Of a stretch of DNA of 29,543 nucleotides, positions 21,325-28,628 are shown piece by piece (position 1 is the stretch's first letter; the number at the start of each line of letters is the position of its first letter). Source of the stretch: a virus. The notes under the pieces were generated by a model that was not told where the DNA came from, searched no databases, and worked only from the letters and a program-made list of their open reading frames with translations. Both the position numbers and the translations under genes were made by a program. Location: positions 1 through 29,543 of the IMG/VR virus record IMGVR_UViG_3300009008_000182, one strand, 5' to 3'.

Positions 21325-22258
21325 TGCGCTGAACATGTATTTCAGGGCGTATATTGTTGACCCGTCGTTGTCTACTAATGGTCAGCCCATCGGAGGCTTG
21401 AAGGGCTTCCTGAAGATAATGCAGAAGCTGGTGCGGGAAACCAAGCCTGATGGTGTTGTCATCTGTTGGGACGGTGCAGGCGGTTCGCAACGTCGTAAGT
21501 CGATGGTCAAGACATATAAGGAGGGTCGGAAACCCATCCGCTTGAACCGCGATGTTCGGAACATGAGCGAGGCTGAAGAAATCGAAAATAAAATTTGGCA
21601 GCAAACGCGGCTGGTTGAATATATTAATAGTCTTCCGATTATCCAGTTGATGCTGGAAGCGGTTGAGGCAGATGATATTATCTCGCATGTGGTTCAGATG
21701 CCTGCCTACCGAGGCTGGCAGAAGGTGATTGTTTCGTCCGATAAAGATTTCTTTCAGTTGTGCGATGACGAGACTGTGGTGTTTCGTCCGATTCAGAAAG
21801 AAGTTTTGAACAAGCACACAATCACGGAACGTCATGGGGTTCACCCCACAAACTTTGCATTGGCAAGGGCAATAGCTGGTGATAAAAGCGATAACCTACC
21901 CGGTGTCGCTGGCGTAGGACTTCCTACCGTTGCCAAGCGCCTGCCTTTCTTGTCCGAGGATAAGACATATTCGCTCAATGATGTCTATGAACACTGTGCT
22001 AATATTGACAGCAACATTAAAGCGTATTCAAGAATTGTGGAAGAATTTGATAAGGTTAAGCTAAACTATAAGATGATGCAGCTTTATCGACCAGCCATTC
22101 CACCCCAAGGGAAGAAGAAAATTAATTATACCGTAAAAAACTTCGTCAACGAATTCAATAAGACTGAGGTTCGGAAGATGATGATACAGGATGGGTTTGG
22201 TCAAGGCAATTGGGATGATTTATTTCAAACAATGAACCGATTTTCCCTTGACAAATGA
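21302..22258 (+). CDS. 5'-3' exonuclease / flap endonuclease (T4 RNase H-like)
   Basis: The 318-residue protein opens with the FEN strand LLVIDALNMYFRAY. It shows metal-binding acidic clusters in VICWDGAGGS..RK, VEADDIISH and VIVSSDKDF.QL, then the helix-hairpin-helix region AIAGDKSDNLPGV.GVG..TA-like (here AGVGLPTVAKR). These are the classic motifs of PolA N-terminal nucleases and T4 RNase H, which remove RNA primers and flaps. The start is ATG 21302 (GAGG at 21293-21296) within the end of the deaminase gene; an in-frame ATG at 21296 is less well spaced. Together with the exonuclease-less family A polymerase it reconstitutes a split Pol I pair. Confidence 0.88.
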   Translation: MKRLLVIDALNMYFRAYIVDPSLSTNGQPIGGLKGFLKIMQKLVRETKPDGVVICWDGAGGSQRRKSMVKTYKEGRKPIRLNRDVRNMSEAEEIENKIWQQTRLVEYINSLPIIQLMLEAVEADDIISHVVQMPAYRGWQKVIVSSDKDFFQLCDDETVVFRPIQKEVLNKHTITERHGVHPTNFALARAIAGDKSDNLPGVAGVGLPTVAKRLPFLSEDKTYSLNDVYEHCANIDSNIKAYSRIVEEFDKVKLNYKMMQLYRPAIPPQGKKKINYTVKNFVNEFNKTEVRKMMIQDGFGQGNWDDLFQTMNRFSLDK

Positions 22259-22276
22259 CTTGAAATGATATATATT
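22248..22276 (+). promoter_or_regulatory. Sigma70-type promoter for helicase and ribonucleotide reductase
   Basis: TTGACA (22248-22253), a 17-bp spacer and TATATT (22271-22276). It overlaps the exonuclease stop codon, 35 bp before the helicase ATG. Upstream TTTTCCC is shared with the promoter at 28209 (TTTTCCCTTGACAAA). Confidence 0.85.
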
Positions 22277-22310
22277 ATAGATAACATAAAAACACATTAT
22301 CGGGGTAGCA

Positions 22311-23699
22311 ATGGCTGTTGCAATGGCTGAAGAACGTACAGATTTCTCACATTATGGTTCAAAATTTCAAGAAGGCTTGGCACAGCTTATCCTTGATGAC
22401 CGTGTATTCGCTGACCAAATCAGTGAAGTTTTAGATTATCAATATCTTGAAGTCCGATATCTAAAAGAGTTCGTTTCAAAAATATTTGATTACCGCCTGA
22501 AATATGGCACGCACCCATCGCGTGATACCATGGCAACAATCATCCGCGCAGAGTTGGAAGACATTAATGAAGTTGTCCGTCGCCAGATGCGGGATTACTA
22601 TGCGAGGGTCTATGCCTCTCCTACTCAGGTAGATGGTGCCGCACATATCAAAGAGGTGTCGCTTGACTTCTGCCGGAAGCAGAAGTTGAAGGCAGCGATG
22701 CTCAAGTGCGTTGGGCTAATCAAGTCATCTAGTTTTGACGAGATTAGCAAAACTATGAACGACGCTCTTAATATGGGTTCGCCCAACGATGCTGGTTACG
22801 ATTATATTTTGGACTTTGAAAGAAGGTTTGAGATTAAGGCGCGGAACCCTGTGTCCACAGGTTGGCAACAGGTTGATTCTATCTGCCGAGGTGGACTGGG
22901 AGCGGGAGAACTTGGTGTCTGCATCGCACCCACAGGCGCGGGCAAGTCAATGGCATTGGTGCATCTCGGTGCCCAAGGTATTTTAGAGGGTAAGACTGTT
23001 GTCCACTACACTCTTGAACTTGCGGATGTGGTAGTGGCGACACGCTATGACAGTTGCATCACTGGAATTCCGCTGTCATCTACATTTTCTAACAAAGAAA
23101 AGATTTTTGATGCAATCAAGGACATTGAAGGTCAGCTAATCGTCAAGGAATATCCCACCAAGTCGGCTTCGACCAAGACCATCGCCGCACACTTGGATAA
23201 ACTGCATCGTCGCGGCATCGACGTGGGCATGGTAATTGTAGATTATGGAGACTTATTGCGACCAATCAGCATCCAGCGTGAAAAAAGAAATGAACTGGAA
23301 TCTATTTATGAAGAGTTGCGAGCAATTGCTCAAATCTATGAGTGTCCAGTGTGGACTGCTTCTCAGACAAATCGTTCTGGTTTGAATGCAGAGGTCATTA
23401 CGATGGAGTCTATCTCTGAGGCATTCAACAAGTGCTTCGTTGCGGACTTCATCTTCTCCCTTTCACGGACAATCGAAGATAAAAATACCAACGAGGGAAG
23501 GTTCTTCATAGCAAAGAATAGAAACGGTCCAGATGGAATTGTCTATCCAATCTTTATGGATACAGCCAATGTAAAAATTAAGGTTGTAGCTGGCTCAGGT
23601 ATGACACCCAATCAGGCAGTTTCTAAGTCTAGTAAAGAACAGGCTCAGTCACTGAAAGACCGCTACAAGGCGTTCAGGACAAAGAAGAAAGAGGAATAG
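22311..23699 (+). CDS. Replicative DnaB-type DNA helicase (gp41-like)
   Basis: The 462-residue protein has an N-terminal helical domain (~1-170) and a RecA-type motor. STGW...DSICRGGLGAGELGV leads into Walker A APTGAGKS (206-213). Walker B is VIVDYGDLL (~308-316), and SQTNRS with the following ES...ADFIFSL are the DnaB motifs 3-4. It unwinds DNA at the fork as a hexamer. No primase is found in this window. The ATG follows GGGG-type, weak Shine-Dalgarno bases. It ends one base before the reductase gene (TAG then ATG), so the two are cotranslated. Confidence 0.88.
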   Translation: MAVAMAEERTDFSHYGSKFQEGLAQLILDDRVFADQISEVLDYQYLEVRYLKEFVSKIFDYRLKYGTHPSRDTMATIIRAELEDINEVVRRQMRDYYARVYASPTQVDGAAHIKEVSLDFCRKQKLKAAMLKCVGLIKSSSFDEISKTMNDALNMGSPNDAGYDYILDFERRFEIKARNPVSTGWQQVDSICRGGLGAGELGVCIAPTGAGKSMALVHLGAQGILEGKTVVHYTLELADVVVATRYDSCITGIPLSSTFSNKEKIFDAIKDIEGQLIVKEYPTKSASTKTIAAHLDKLHRRGIDVGMVIVDYGDLLRPISIQREKRNELESIYEELRAIAQIYECPVWTASQTNRSGLNAEVITMESISEAFNKCFVADFIFSLSRTIEDKNTNEGRFFIAKNRNGPDGIVYPIFMDTANVKIKVVAGSGMTPNQAVSKSSKEQAQSLKDRYKAFRTKKKEE

Positions 23700-26123
23700 A
23701 TGTACAATGAAGATGAAGTAAGGGAGGCGACCCTTCAATATTTTAATGGTGATGAACTTGCCACAAATGTTTTCATTACCAAGTATTGCCTCCGCGATAA
23801 GCAGGGGAATTTTGTGGAAAAAACTCCAAGAGACATGCACAACCGCATGGCTGCGGAGTTTGCAAGGATTGAGAAGAAGTATGGTGGACCTAGAGCATTA
23901 AGTCAGGATAAGATTGTTGAATATTTCGATAATTTTAAGTACATTGTGCCCCAAGGTTCGCCAATGATGGGGGTTGGAAATGATTATGTTAATGTCTCGC
24001 TATCAAATTGCGTTGTGGTCGAGTCACCAGCAGATAACATTTCCTCAATCATTAACTCTGGTCGAGATTTGGCTAATTTGTTTAAGCGTCGTTGCGGCGT
24101 TGGGCTTGACCTCTCTGATTTGCGACCGGATGGCGCACAGGTAAATAATTCTGCTGGAACAACCACGGGTGCTTGGTCATTCGCAGACCTCTATTCTTAT
24201 GTGTGCCGCATGATTGGTCAGAACGGTCGCCGTGGCGCACTTATGATTACGATGGATGTGCGCCATCCAGATATTGAACAGTTTGTTACCATGAAGCACG
24301 ACTTAACAAAAGTGACAGGAGCAAATGTTTCTGTCAAGATAAGCGATGACTTCATGTCGGCGGTACAAAATAAGCGGTCGTTTACTTTGACTTATCCAGT
24401 CGGCTCTGAAAACCCCAAGTACACAAAAGAGGTTCAAGCCGAAGAACTCTGGAATACCATTGTTGAGTCGGCGACCACCACCGCCGAACCCGGTATTTTA
24501 ATGTGGGACAACATTATTAATAACCTGCCTGCACATTCTTATGCTGAAGATGGGTTTGCTACGATTTGCACGAACCCGTGCGCGGAAATCCCTCTCTCTG
24601 CTTATGACTCTTGCAGGCTGATTTCTATTAATTTAAAAAACTTTGTCACGGGACCGTTCACGGTCCACGCAAAGTTTAAATTTAAAAAGTTTACCGAAGT
24701 TGTCTCAGCCGCAATGAGATTGTCGGATGACTTGGTTGACTTGGAACTTGAAAAGCTACAAACAATTATTGAATTAGCGGACACTCCAGATGAAAAAGAG
24801 TTGTGGAGCAAACTGTACGTTGCAGCCCGAGATGGGCGCAGGACAGGTCTTGGGACTCACGGCTTGGCAGATGCCTTGGCTTGCCTTAACATGGGATACG
24901 ACTCCGACGAAGGGCTTGCGATGATTTCTCGCATCTATGCTTGTCTTCGTGATACCGCTTATCAGGAGAGTGTCAATCTCTCGACCGAGCGAAGCCAATT
25001 CCCCGTATTTTCTTGGAATAAAGAAAGGAACAATGGGTATATCAAAAGGCTTCCCGAGACATTGCAGCGGGCAATCGCACGGCATGGAAGAAGGAACATT
25101 TCTCTTTTGACGAACGCACCCACTGGTTCTGTTTCAATTCTTTCACAAACCTCGTCGGGGCTGGAGCCTGTATTTAGAAACTCTTATGTACGTCGCCGAA
25201 AGATGAGCCATGACGAGAGCGACATCGAACCAGATTTTGTTGATGACCTCGGTGACCGCTGGAAAGAATTTGAAGTGTTCCATCACAACGTGGAGCAGTG
25301 GAGGGCAATGAACGAAGGAAAGGACTTGCCCGCCTTCTTTGTTGAGTCCGACCAGATTGATTGGACACGTCGTGTTGAAATTCAGCAGGCGATTCAAGAC
25401 AACATCGACCACGCAATTAGTTCTACAATTAATTTGCCCGCTGGCACCGAGCCATCGGTTGTGGGCAACTTATATCTTGAGGGCTGGCGTCGAGGGCTGA
25501 AGGGCGTGACTGTGTACGTCGATGGAAGCCGTTCAGGTGTCCTTGTGTCTAATGACGATGCGGCACAAACCACTGGCTTTCCACACCACACCGCACCCAA
25601 GCGTCCAGAGGTTGTCGATTGCGACATCCACCACACCACCATTCAGGGGGAGAAGTGGGTTGTGCTTGTTGGCTTGTTAGATGATAAGCCTTATGAAGTT
25701 TTGGCTGGCGAAGCGAGCCTGATTGAGATTCCAAAGAAATATAATAAAGGAAGCTTGACCAAGCACAGTTACAAAACAAGAAATAACCGATACGATTTAT
25801 CATTTGGATACAACGGCGACACGATTAATATTAAGGATGTGGTCAAGGTATTCGATAACCCCAGCAACGCTTCATTCACCCGCATGATTTCACTTGGGCT
25901 ACGTCATGGCGCACGTCCGAGGTTCATGGTGGAACAGTTGCAGAAAGATAAAAACAGCGACATGTTCAGCTTCGCAAGGTGCATCGCTCGCATCCTAAAG
26001 AATTATATTCAGGATGGCGAGTTGCCCAGCGACAAGGTGTGCGAGGCTTGTGCAGCAGAGACTTTGATTTACCAAGATGGCTGCGTCACTTGTACTTCCT
26101 GCGGCTATGCGAAGTGTGGATAA
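23700..26123 (+). CDS. Class II (B12-dependent) ribonucleotide reductase
   Basis: The 807-residue single-chain reductase makes dNTPs from ribonucleotides. Visible motifs: LSNCVV with the redox cysteine (~104), RCGVGLDLS..RP, SAGTTTGAWSF, the active-site loop NPCAEIPLSAYDSC (292-305) containing the catalytic Asn, Cys and Glu, GLGTHGLADAL, and NAPTGSVSIL..TSSGLEP. The C-terminus has a cysteine-rich zinc ribbon (CEAC...GCVTCTSCGYAKC) typical of class II NrdJ-type enzymes, and no small-subunit gene follows. It should use adenosylcobalamin as radical source and so needs host vitamin B12. Start directly after the helicase stop, with AGAGGAA upstream. Confidence 0.88.
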   Translation: MYNEDEVREATLQYFNGDELATNVFITKYCLRDKQGNFVEKTPRDMHNRMAAEFARIEKKYGGPRALSQDKIVEYFDNFKYIVPQGSPMMGVGNDYVNVSLSNCVVVESPADNISSIINSGRDLANLFKRRCGVGLDLSDLRPDGAQVNNSAGTTTGAWSFADLYSYVCRMIGQNGRRGALMITMDVRHPDIEQFVTMKHDLTKVTGANVSVKISDDFMSAVQNKRSFTLTYPVGSENPKYTKEVQAEELWNTIVESATTTAEPGILMWDNIINNLPAHSYAEDGFATICTNPCAEIPLSAYDSCRLISINLKNFVTGPFTVHAKFKFKKFTEVVSAAMRLSDDLVDLELEKLQTIIELADTPDEKELWSKLYVAARDGRRTGLGTHGLADALACLNMGYDSDEGLAMISRIYACLRDTAYQESVNLSTERSQFPVFSWNKERNNGYIKRLPETLQRAIARHGRRNISLLTNAPTGSVSILSQTSSGLEPVFRNSYVRRRKMSHDESDIEPDFVDDLGDRWKEFEVFHHNVEQWRAMNEGKDLPAFFVESDQIDWTRRVEIQQAIQDNIDHAISSTINLPAGTEPSVVGNLYLEGWRRGLKGVTVYVDGSRSGVLVSNDDAAQTTGFPHHTAPKRPEVVDCDIHHTTIQGEKWVVLVGLLDDKPYEVLAGEASLIEIPKKYNKGSLTKHSYKTRNNRYDLSFGYNGDTINIKDVVKVFDNPSNASFTRMISLGLRHGARPRFMVEQLQKDKNSDMFSFARCIARILKNYIQDGELPSDKVCEACAAETLIYQDGCVTCTSCGYAKCG

Positions 26124-26140
26124 AAAAATAAAAAAAGTCC

Positions 26141-26169
26141 TTGACAAACGGGTCAAGATAGGGTATATT
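26141..26169 (+). promoter_or_regulatory. Strong sigma70-type promoter for the co-chaperonin operon
   Basis: TTGACA (26141-26146), a 17-bp spacer and TATATT (26164-26169), behind A-tracts (TAAAAAAATAAAAAAAGTCC). Its -35 flank matches that of the 17382 promoter over about 15 bases. It lies just after the reductase stop and drives the small gene at 26209. Confidence 0.9.
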
Positions 26170-26208
26170 AGTATAGTAAAACAAACCAACAAACAAAAGG
26201 AGTTTGGT

Positions 26209-26469
26209 ATGAACGAGACAGGTAATGAAATCGTGACGGAGCAAGATGAGCATGTCATCAATTATGTGAAGTCTCTCGCAGCGATTGAAGAAGCTATGGA
26301 GCCGTTTAAGGAACAGAAGCGTGCGCTCAAGGGTAACTACATTGAGAACGGTTGGTTGTCCCGTGAGGATATCAGCTTGGCTGTTAAGGCGTTCCGTATG
26401 ATTCAGAAGAACACTGACCCTGAGCAGTTGATGGATTACTACAACACTGTCAATAAGAAGCTTCGATGA
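26209..26469 (+). CDS. Small helical protein, possibly GapR-like
   Basis: The 86-residue protein starts at ATG 26209 behind AAAAGGAG, downstream of a strong promoter. The longer open frame (26077) crosses that promoter and is not used. It has an acidic N-terminus. The helical core LAAIEEAMEPFKEQKRALKG..IE.GWL.REDI..AVKAF.MI faintly recalls GapR-type DNA-binding proteins (coiled helix then a short helix after Gly). I would not rely on that. It overlaps the GroES-like gene by four bases (ATGA). Confidence 0.5.
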   Translation: MNETGNEIVTEQDEHVINYVKSLAAIEEAMEPFKEQKRALKGNYIENGWLSREDISLAVKAFRMIQKNTDPEQLMDYYNTVNKKLR

Positions 26470-26744
26470 TACCGATGAACAGACATGTCAGGGTTGACAT
26501 CGTACAGCAGGCTCCCTCCGATGCTGCGGGGGGAGTCTTGATGCCAGAGGACTACAAGGCAGTTCAGGAGTGGGAAGTCGGCGTGGTCAAGGAGGTTTCT
26601 TCTGATTGTGAACGCTTCTCTGTGGATGATGTTGGTGGTGTTGTCGTGTTTCGCGGGAACATGCTGGTCTGTGTCGATGCCTTGGGTGGTCAATACCACT
26701 TTGTGCAAGAGAACTATGTGGTCTGCAAGCAGCCCGTTCGTTAA
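26466..26744 (+). CDS. GroES-like co-chaperonin (gp31/phage GroES type)
   Basis: The 92-residue protein matches the GroES beta-barrel: PMNRHVRVDIVQQAP at the N-terminus (as in PLxDRVxVxxxE), GGVLMPEDYK as a mobile-loop region with a hydrophobic tripeptide (VLM, compare IVL), VGVVKEVSSD, GGVVVFRGNM and HFVQENYVVC at the C-terminus (as in VxExDIL). T4 gp31 and cyanophage co-chaperonins replace host GroES to fold the capsid protein in the GroEL cage, so the same job is likely. It is coupled to the preceding small gene. Confidence 0.65.
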   Translation: MIPMNRHVRVDIVQQAPSDAAGGVLMPEDYKAVQEWEVGVVKEVSSDCERFSVDDVGGVVVFRGNMLVCVDALGGQYHFVQENYVVCKQPVR

Positions 26745-26763
26745 TTAAAGGAAGTGAAGTTGT

Positions 26764-27534
26764 ATGCAGGAATTGGTGGTTGGGTGTACCATTGAGGCGT
26801 TGCGCCATGCATTTGAGCGCGACCTTCCACTGGTCTATCTCAACCCCAAGCCGCCCCACCGATTTACTGGTGACACAGAAGAATGGCATCATTTATACTT
26901 TTGTCTTTCCTTGGCAGGACAAATAAAATTTGGCAATAAAATTTCTCAAATCAGAATATCTGACGAAGGACTAAGAATGACTGTTGGGCACCGTGTTCAT
27001 GTTGTTCAGGCTTCTTCGTTTCTTATGTTTGATGATGGGAGTGTCGATGGGTTACCTTCTGCTGAAAGGTCTGACCCGCTCAACGAAGTCTTGGACTGGA
27101 TTGATGTGCGAAGCGGTATGAAGCATGATTTTCATAGAATTCATATATACAATTCGCCATTCATCGTGGGGGTAAATTTTTATCCATCCGAGAGGATTGA
27201 TGGCAATCATGACCTGATGGATGCGTGTACTATAAGCTATCTTACCGACGAACAGTTGCAAGACTTTGAATATTCAGAATTGATAACCAGAATCAAGACA
27301 GAAGAAATAATGAAAGAGGCTGGAATCAAAGGCACTGGCAATGGTGCGGGCAGGTTTTTGCCCTTGAAGTTAGAGTCCCGCGTGAGAGAGGTGTACCCGA
27401 AGGGGGTCAATCTCTATTCAGAATTGCCCGATGGTATTAAGATTATGGGTAGTTCATCAGTCAGGTATCCGCACTCAAAAAGTGGATATCTAAATTATTT
27501 AATTAAAGGTGTGCGGTGTGATAGAGAGCGGTGA
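26764..27534 (+). CDS. Conserved hypothetical protein paired with the nucleotidyltransferase-like gene
   Basis: The 256-residue protein begins with a hydrophobic strand and helix (ELVVGCTIEALRHAFERDLPLVYL), which hints at a nucleotide- or cofactor-binding fold but has no full GxGxxG motif. The middle has NHDLMDACTISYLTDEQLQDFEYSEL and a segment rich in basic residues follows (RFLPLKLESRVREVYP). AAGGAAG precedes the ATG. It overlaps the next gene's start, so they are likely a functional pair. I do not recognise the family. Confidence 0.5.
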   Translation: MQELVVGCTIEALRHAFERDLPLVYLNPKPPHRFTGDTEEWHHLYFCLSLAGQIKFGNKISQIRISDEGLRMTVGHRVHVVQASSFLMFDDGSVDGLPSAERSDPLNEVLDWIDVRSGMKHDFHRIHIYNSPFIVGVNFYPSERIDGNHDLMDACTISYLTDEQLQDFEYSELITRIKTEEIMKEAGIKGTGNGAGRFLPLKLESRVREVYPKGVNLYSELPDGIKIMGSSSVRYPHSKSGYLNYLIKGVRCDRER

Positions 27535-28396
27535 ACAAAACACTTCAGCCTTTCACTTGGCGGGGCTGGTTCCCGTGGCTGGTCAGCCGCTGGACTTCGA
27601 TATGCCGTGGCACGATTCCTTGATGCCGATAGGAAAAAATTATCTGGCAGTGGAGCGAGCAGTGCTGGAATGTGCGTGGGCTGGGTCAGAAACTATCTGG
27701 GTCGTGTGCCATAGGGACATGCAGCCACTAATTAAAGAGCGCATGGGGGAGTGGATTTTTGACCCCAACTCGCTGCTGCAAAAGGGAATCTTTCAATCTG
27801 AGAAGCGCAGGCGCATTCCGATTTACTATGTTCCCGTGCATCCGAAGGACAGAGACAGAAGGGATTGCTTAGGGTGGTCAGCCTTGTACGGTGCGCTCAG
27901 TGCCTATTATATTTCTAAGCGCATCAGTAAGTGGCTCATCCCAGATAAATTTTATTGTGCATTTCCATACGGAATCTATAATCCCGAATTGCTCAAAAAT
28001 TTTCGCCGCAAAATTTCCAGAAACGGAACTTTTTGCTTGACATACAAAGGCGGTTCTGTTATAACAGGTGAGTATTTGGGATTTACCTTCGATGGTGAAG
28101 ATTTCAAGAGATGTAGGAGAAGGGTGCGTGAAGAAGGAACGTCTTTGCACGATTCAGACGGAAATCGCTTGCCAATTGAAAAAAGATGGTCTGCAAGAAA
28201 CTTTTCCCTTGACAAAGTGTTCTCAGATGTTATAATAGATATAGATTCAAAGTTTGAGGTTCCGTGGTATCACAGAGTGGACTCATGGGATGGATTGACT
28301 GAATATTGGTCGGGTGGCGAGTCACTAACAAAGCCCGATTTCTTTAAACCAAAAAAGTGGAATAAAATGGGAGGATTGGGTGCAGAATCAGATTGA
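27518..28396 (+). CDS. Nucleotidyltransferase-like (GT-A fold) protein
   Basis: The ~292-residue protein has an N-terminal region LAGLVPVAGQ..DF..PWHDSLMPIGKNYLAVERAVLECAWAGSETIWVVCH that resembles sugar-nucleotidyltransferase folds (L.pvaG...d....LMPI....L....l......G...I.vv). Later motifs are weaker (Y...H..DRD...GWSALYGAL). Substrate and reaction are not predictable. It may modify sugars, nucleotides or RNA. The start is probably GTG 27518 behind AAAGGT (an in-frame GTG at 27509 is too close to it). Two internal promoters (28037, 28209) lie inside. It overlaps the next gene by 17 bp. Confidence 0.45.
   Translation: MIESGEQNTSAFHLAGLVPVAGQPLDFDMPWHDSLMPIGKNYLAVERAVLECAWAGSETIWVVCHRDMQPLIKERMGEWIFDPNSLLQKGIFQSEKRRRIPIYYVPVHPKDRDRRDCLGWSALYGALSAYYISKRISKWLIPDKFYCAFPYGIYNPELLKNFRRKISRNGTFCLTYKGGSVITGEYLGFTFDGEDFKRCRRRVREEGTSLHDSDGNRLPIEKRWSARNFSLDKVFSDVIIDIDSKFEVPWYHRVDSWDGLTEYWSGGESLTKPDFFKPKKWNKMGGLGAESD
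28037..28065 (+). promoter_or_regulatory. Intragenic sigma70-type promoter (first of two strong ones)
   Basis: TTGACA (28037-28042), a 17-bp spacer and TATAAC (28060-28065) with an extended TGT. It lies inside the nucleotidyltransferase-like gene and points toward the polymerase gene at 28618. Confidence 0.65.
28209..28236 (+). promoter_or_regulatory. Intragenic sigma70-type promoter (second)
   Basis: TTGACA (28209-28214), a 16-bp spacer and consensus TATAAT (28231-28236) with an extended TGT. TTTTCCC upstream is shared with the 22248 promoter. It should feed the small gene at 28380 and the family C polymerase. Confidence 0.78.
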
Positions 28397-28628
28397 GAGA
28401 ACCTTTGACGATATGTCTTATACAGATAAGGAAATGGCGGGGCTACCAGTAAGGTATTTTTTGCTTGACACCAACATAAAATTATTTTTGGAAAATTTCG
28501 TTGAATCACTTGACAAACCCGACCAATCTGATAATATAGAGGATGTCACAATGGCGCGAGAGTTAATGGTTGAGGCGTCCGAGATTTTACTGGTTGCTAT
28601 TAAGAGGATGTGTCCTGATGCGAAATAA
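28380..28628 (+). CDS. Small acidic helical protein, unknown function
   Basis: An 82-residue protein starting at GTG 28380, with GGGAGG five bases upstream. It is acidic, helix-favouring, without membrane segments. It overlaps the previous gene by 17 bp and the polymerase gene by 11 bp, so it is translationally linked to the polymerase. No family is recognised. Confidence 0.55.
   Translation: MQNQIERTFDDMSYTDKEMAGLPVRYFLLDTNIKLFLENFVESLDKPDQSDNIEDVTMARELMVEASEILLVAIKRMCPDAK
28510..28537 (+). promoter_or_regulatory. Weak promoter candidate before the DNA polymerase gene
   Basis: TTGACA (28510-28515) is followed 16 bp later by TAATAT (28532-28537), a poor -10. Its flank (CACTTGACAAACCC) resembles the other promoters here. 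It is kept as a low-confidence candidate about 80 bp before the polymerase ATG. Confidence 0.35.

Noticed and set aside
21311-21844. 177-codon minus-strand open frame opposite the exonuclease gene
   Set aside because: It is antisense to a well-supported gene, has no ribosome-binding site and shows no recognisable protein features.
28465-28490. TTGACA with an A/T-rich region after it
   Set aside because: There is no -10 at acceptable spacing (nearest TATTTT is 13 bp away).
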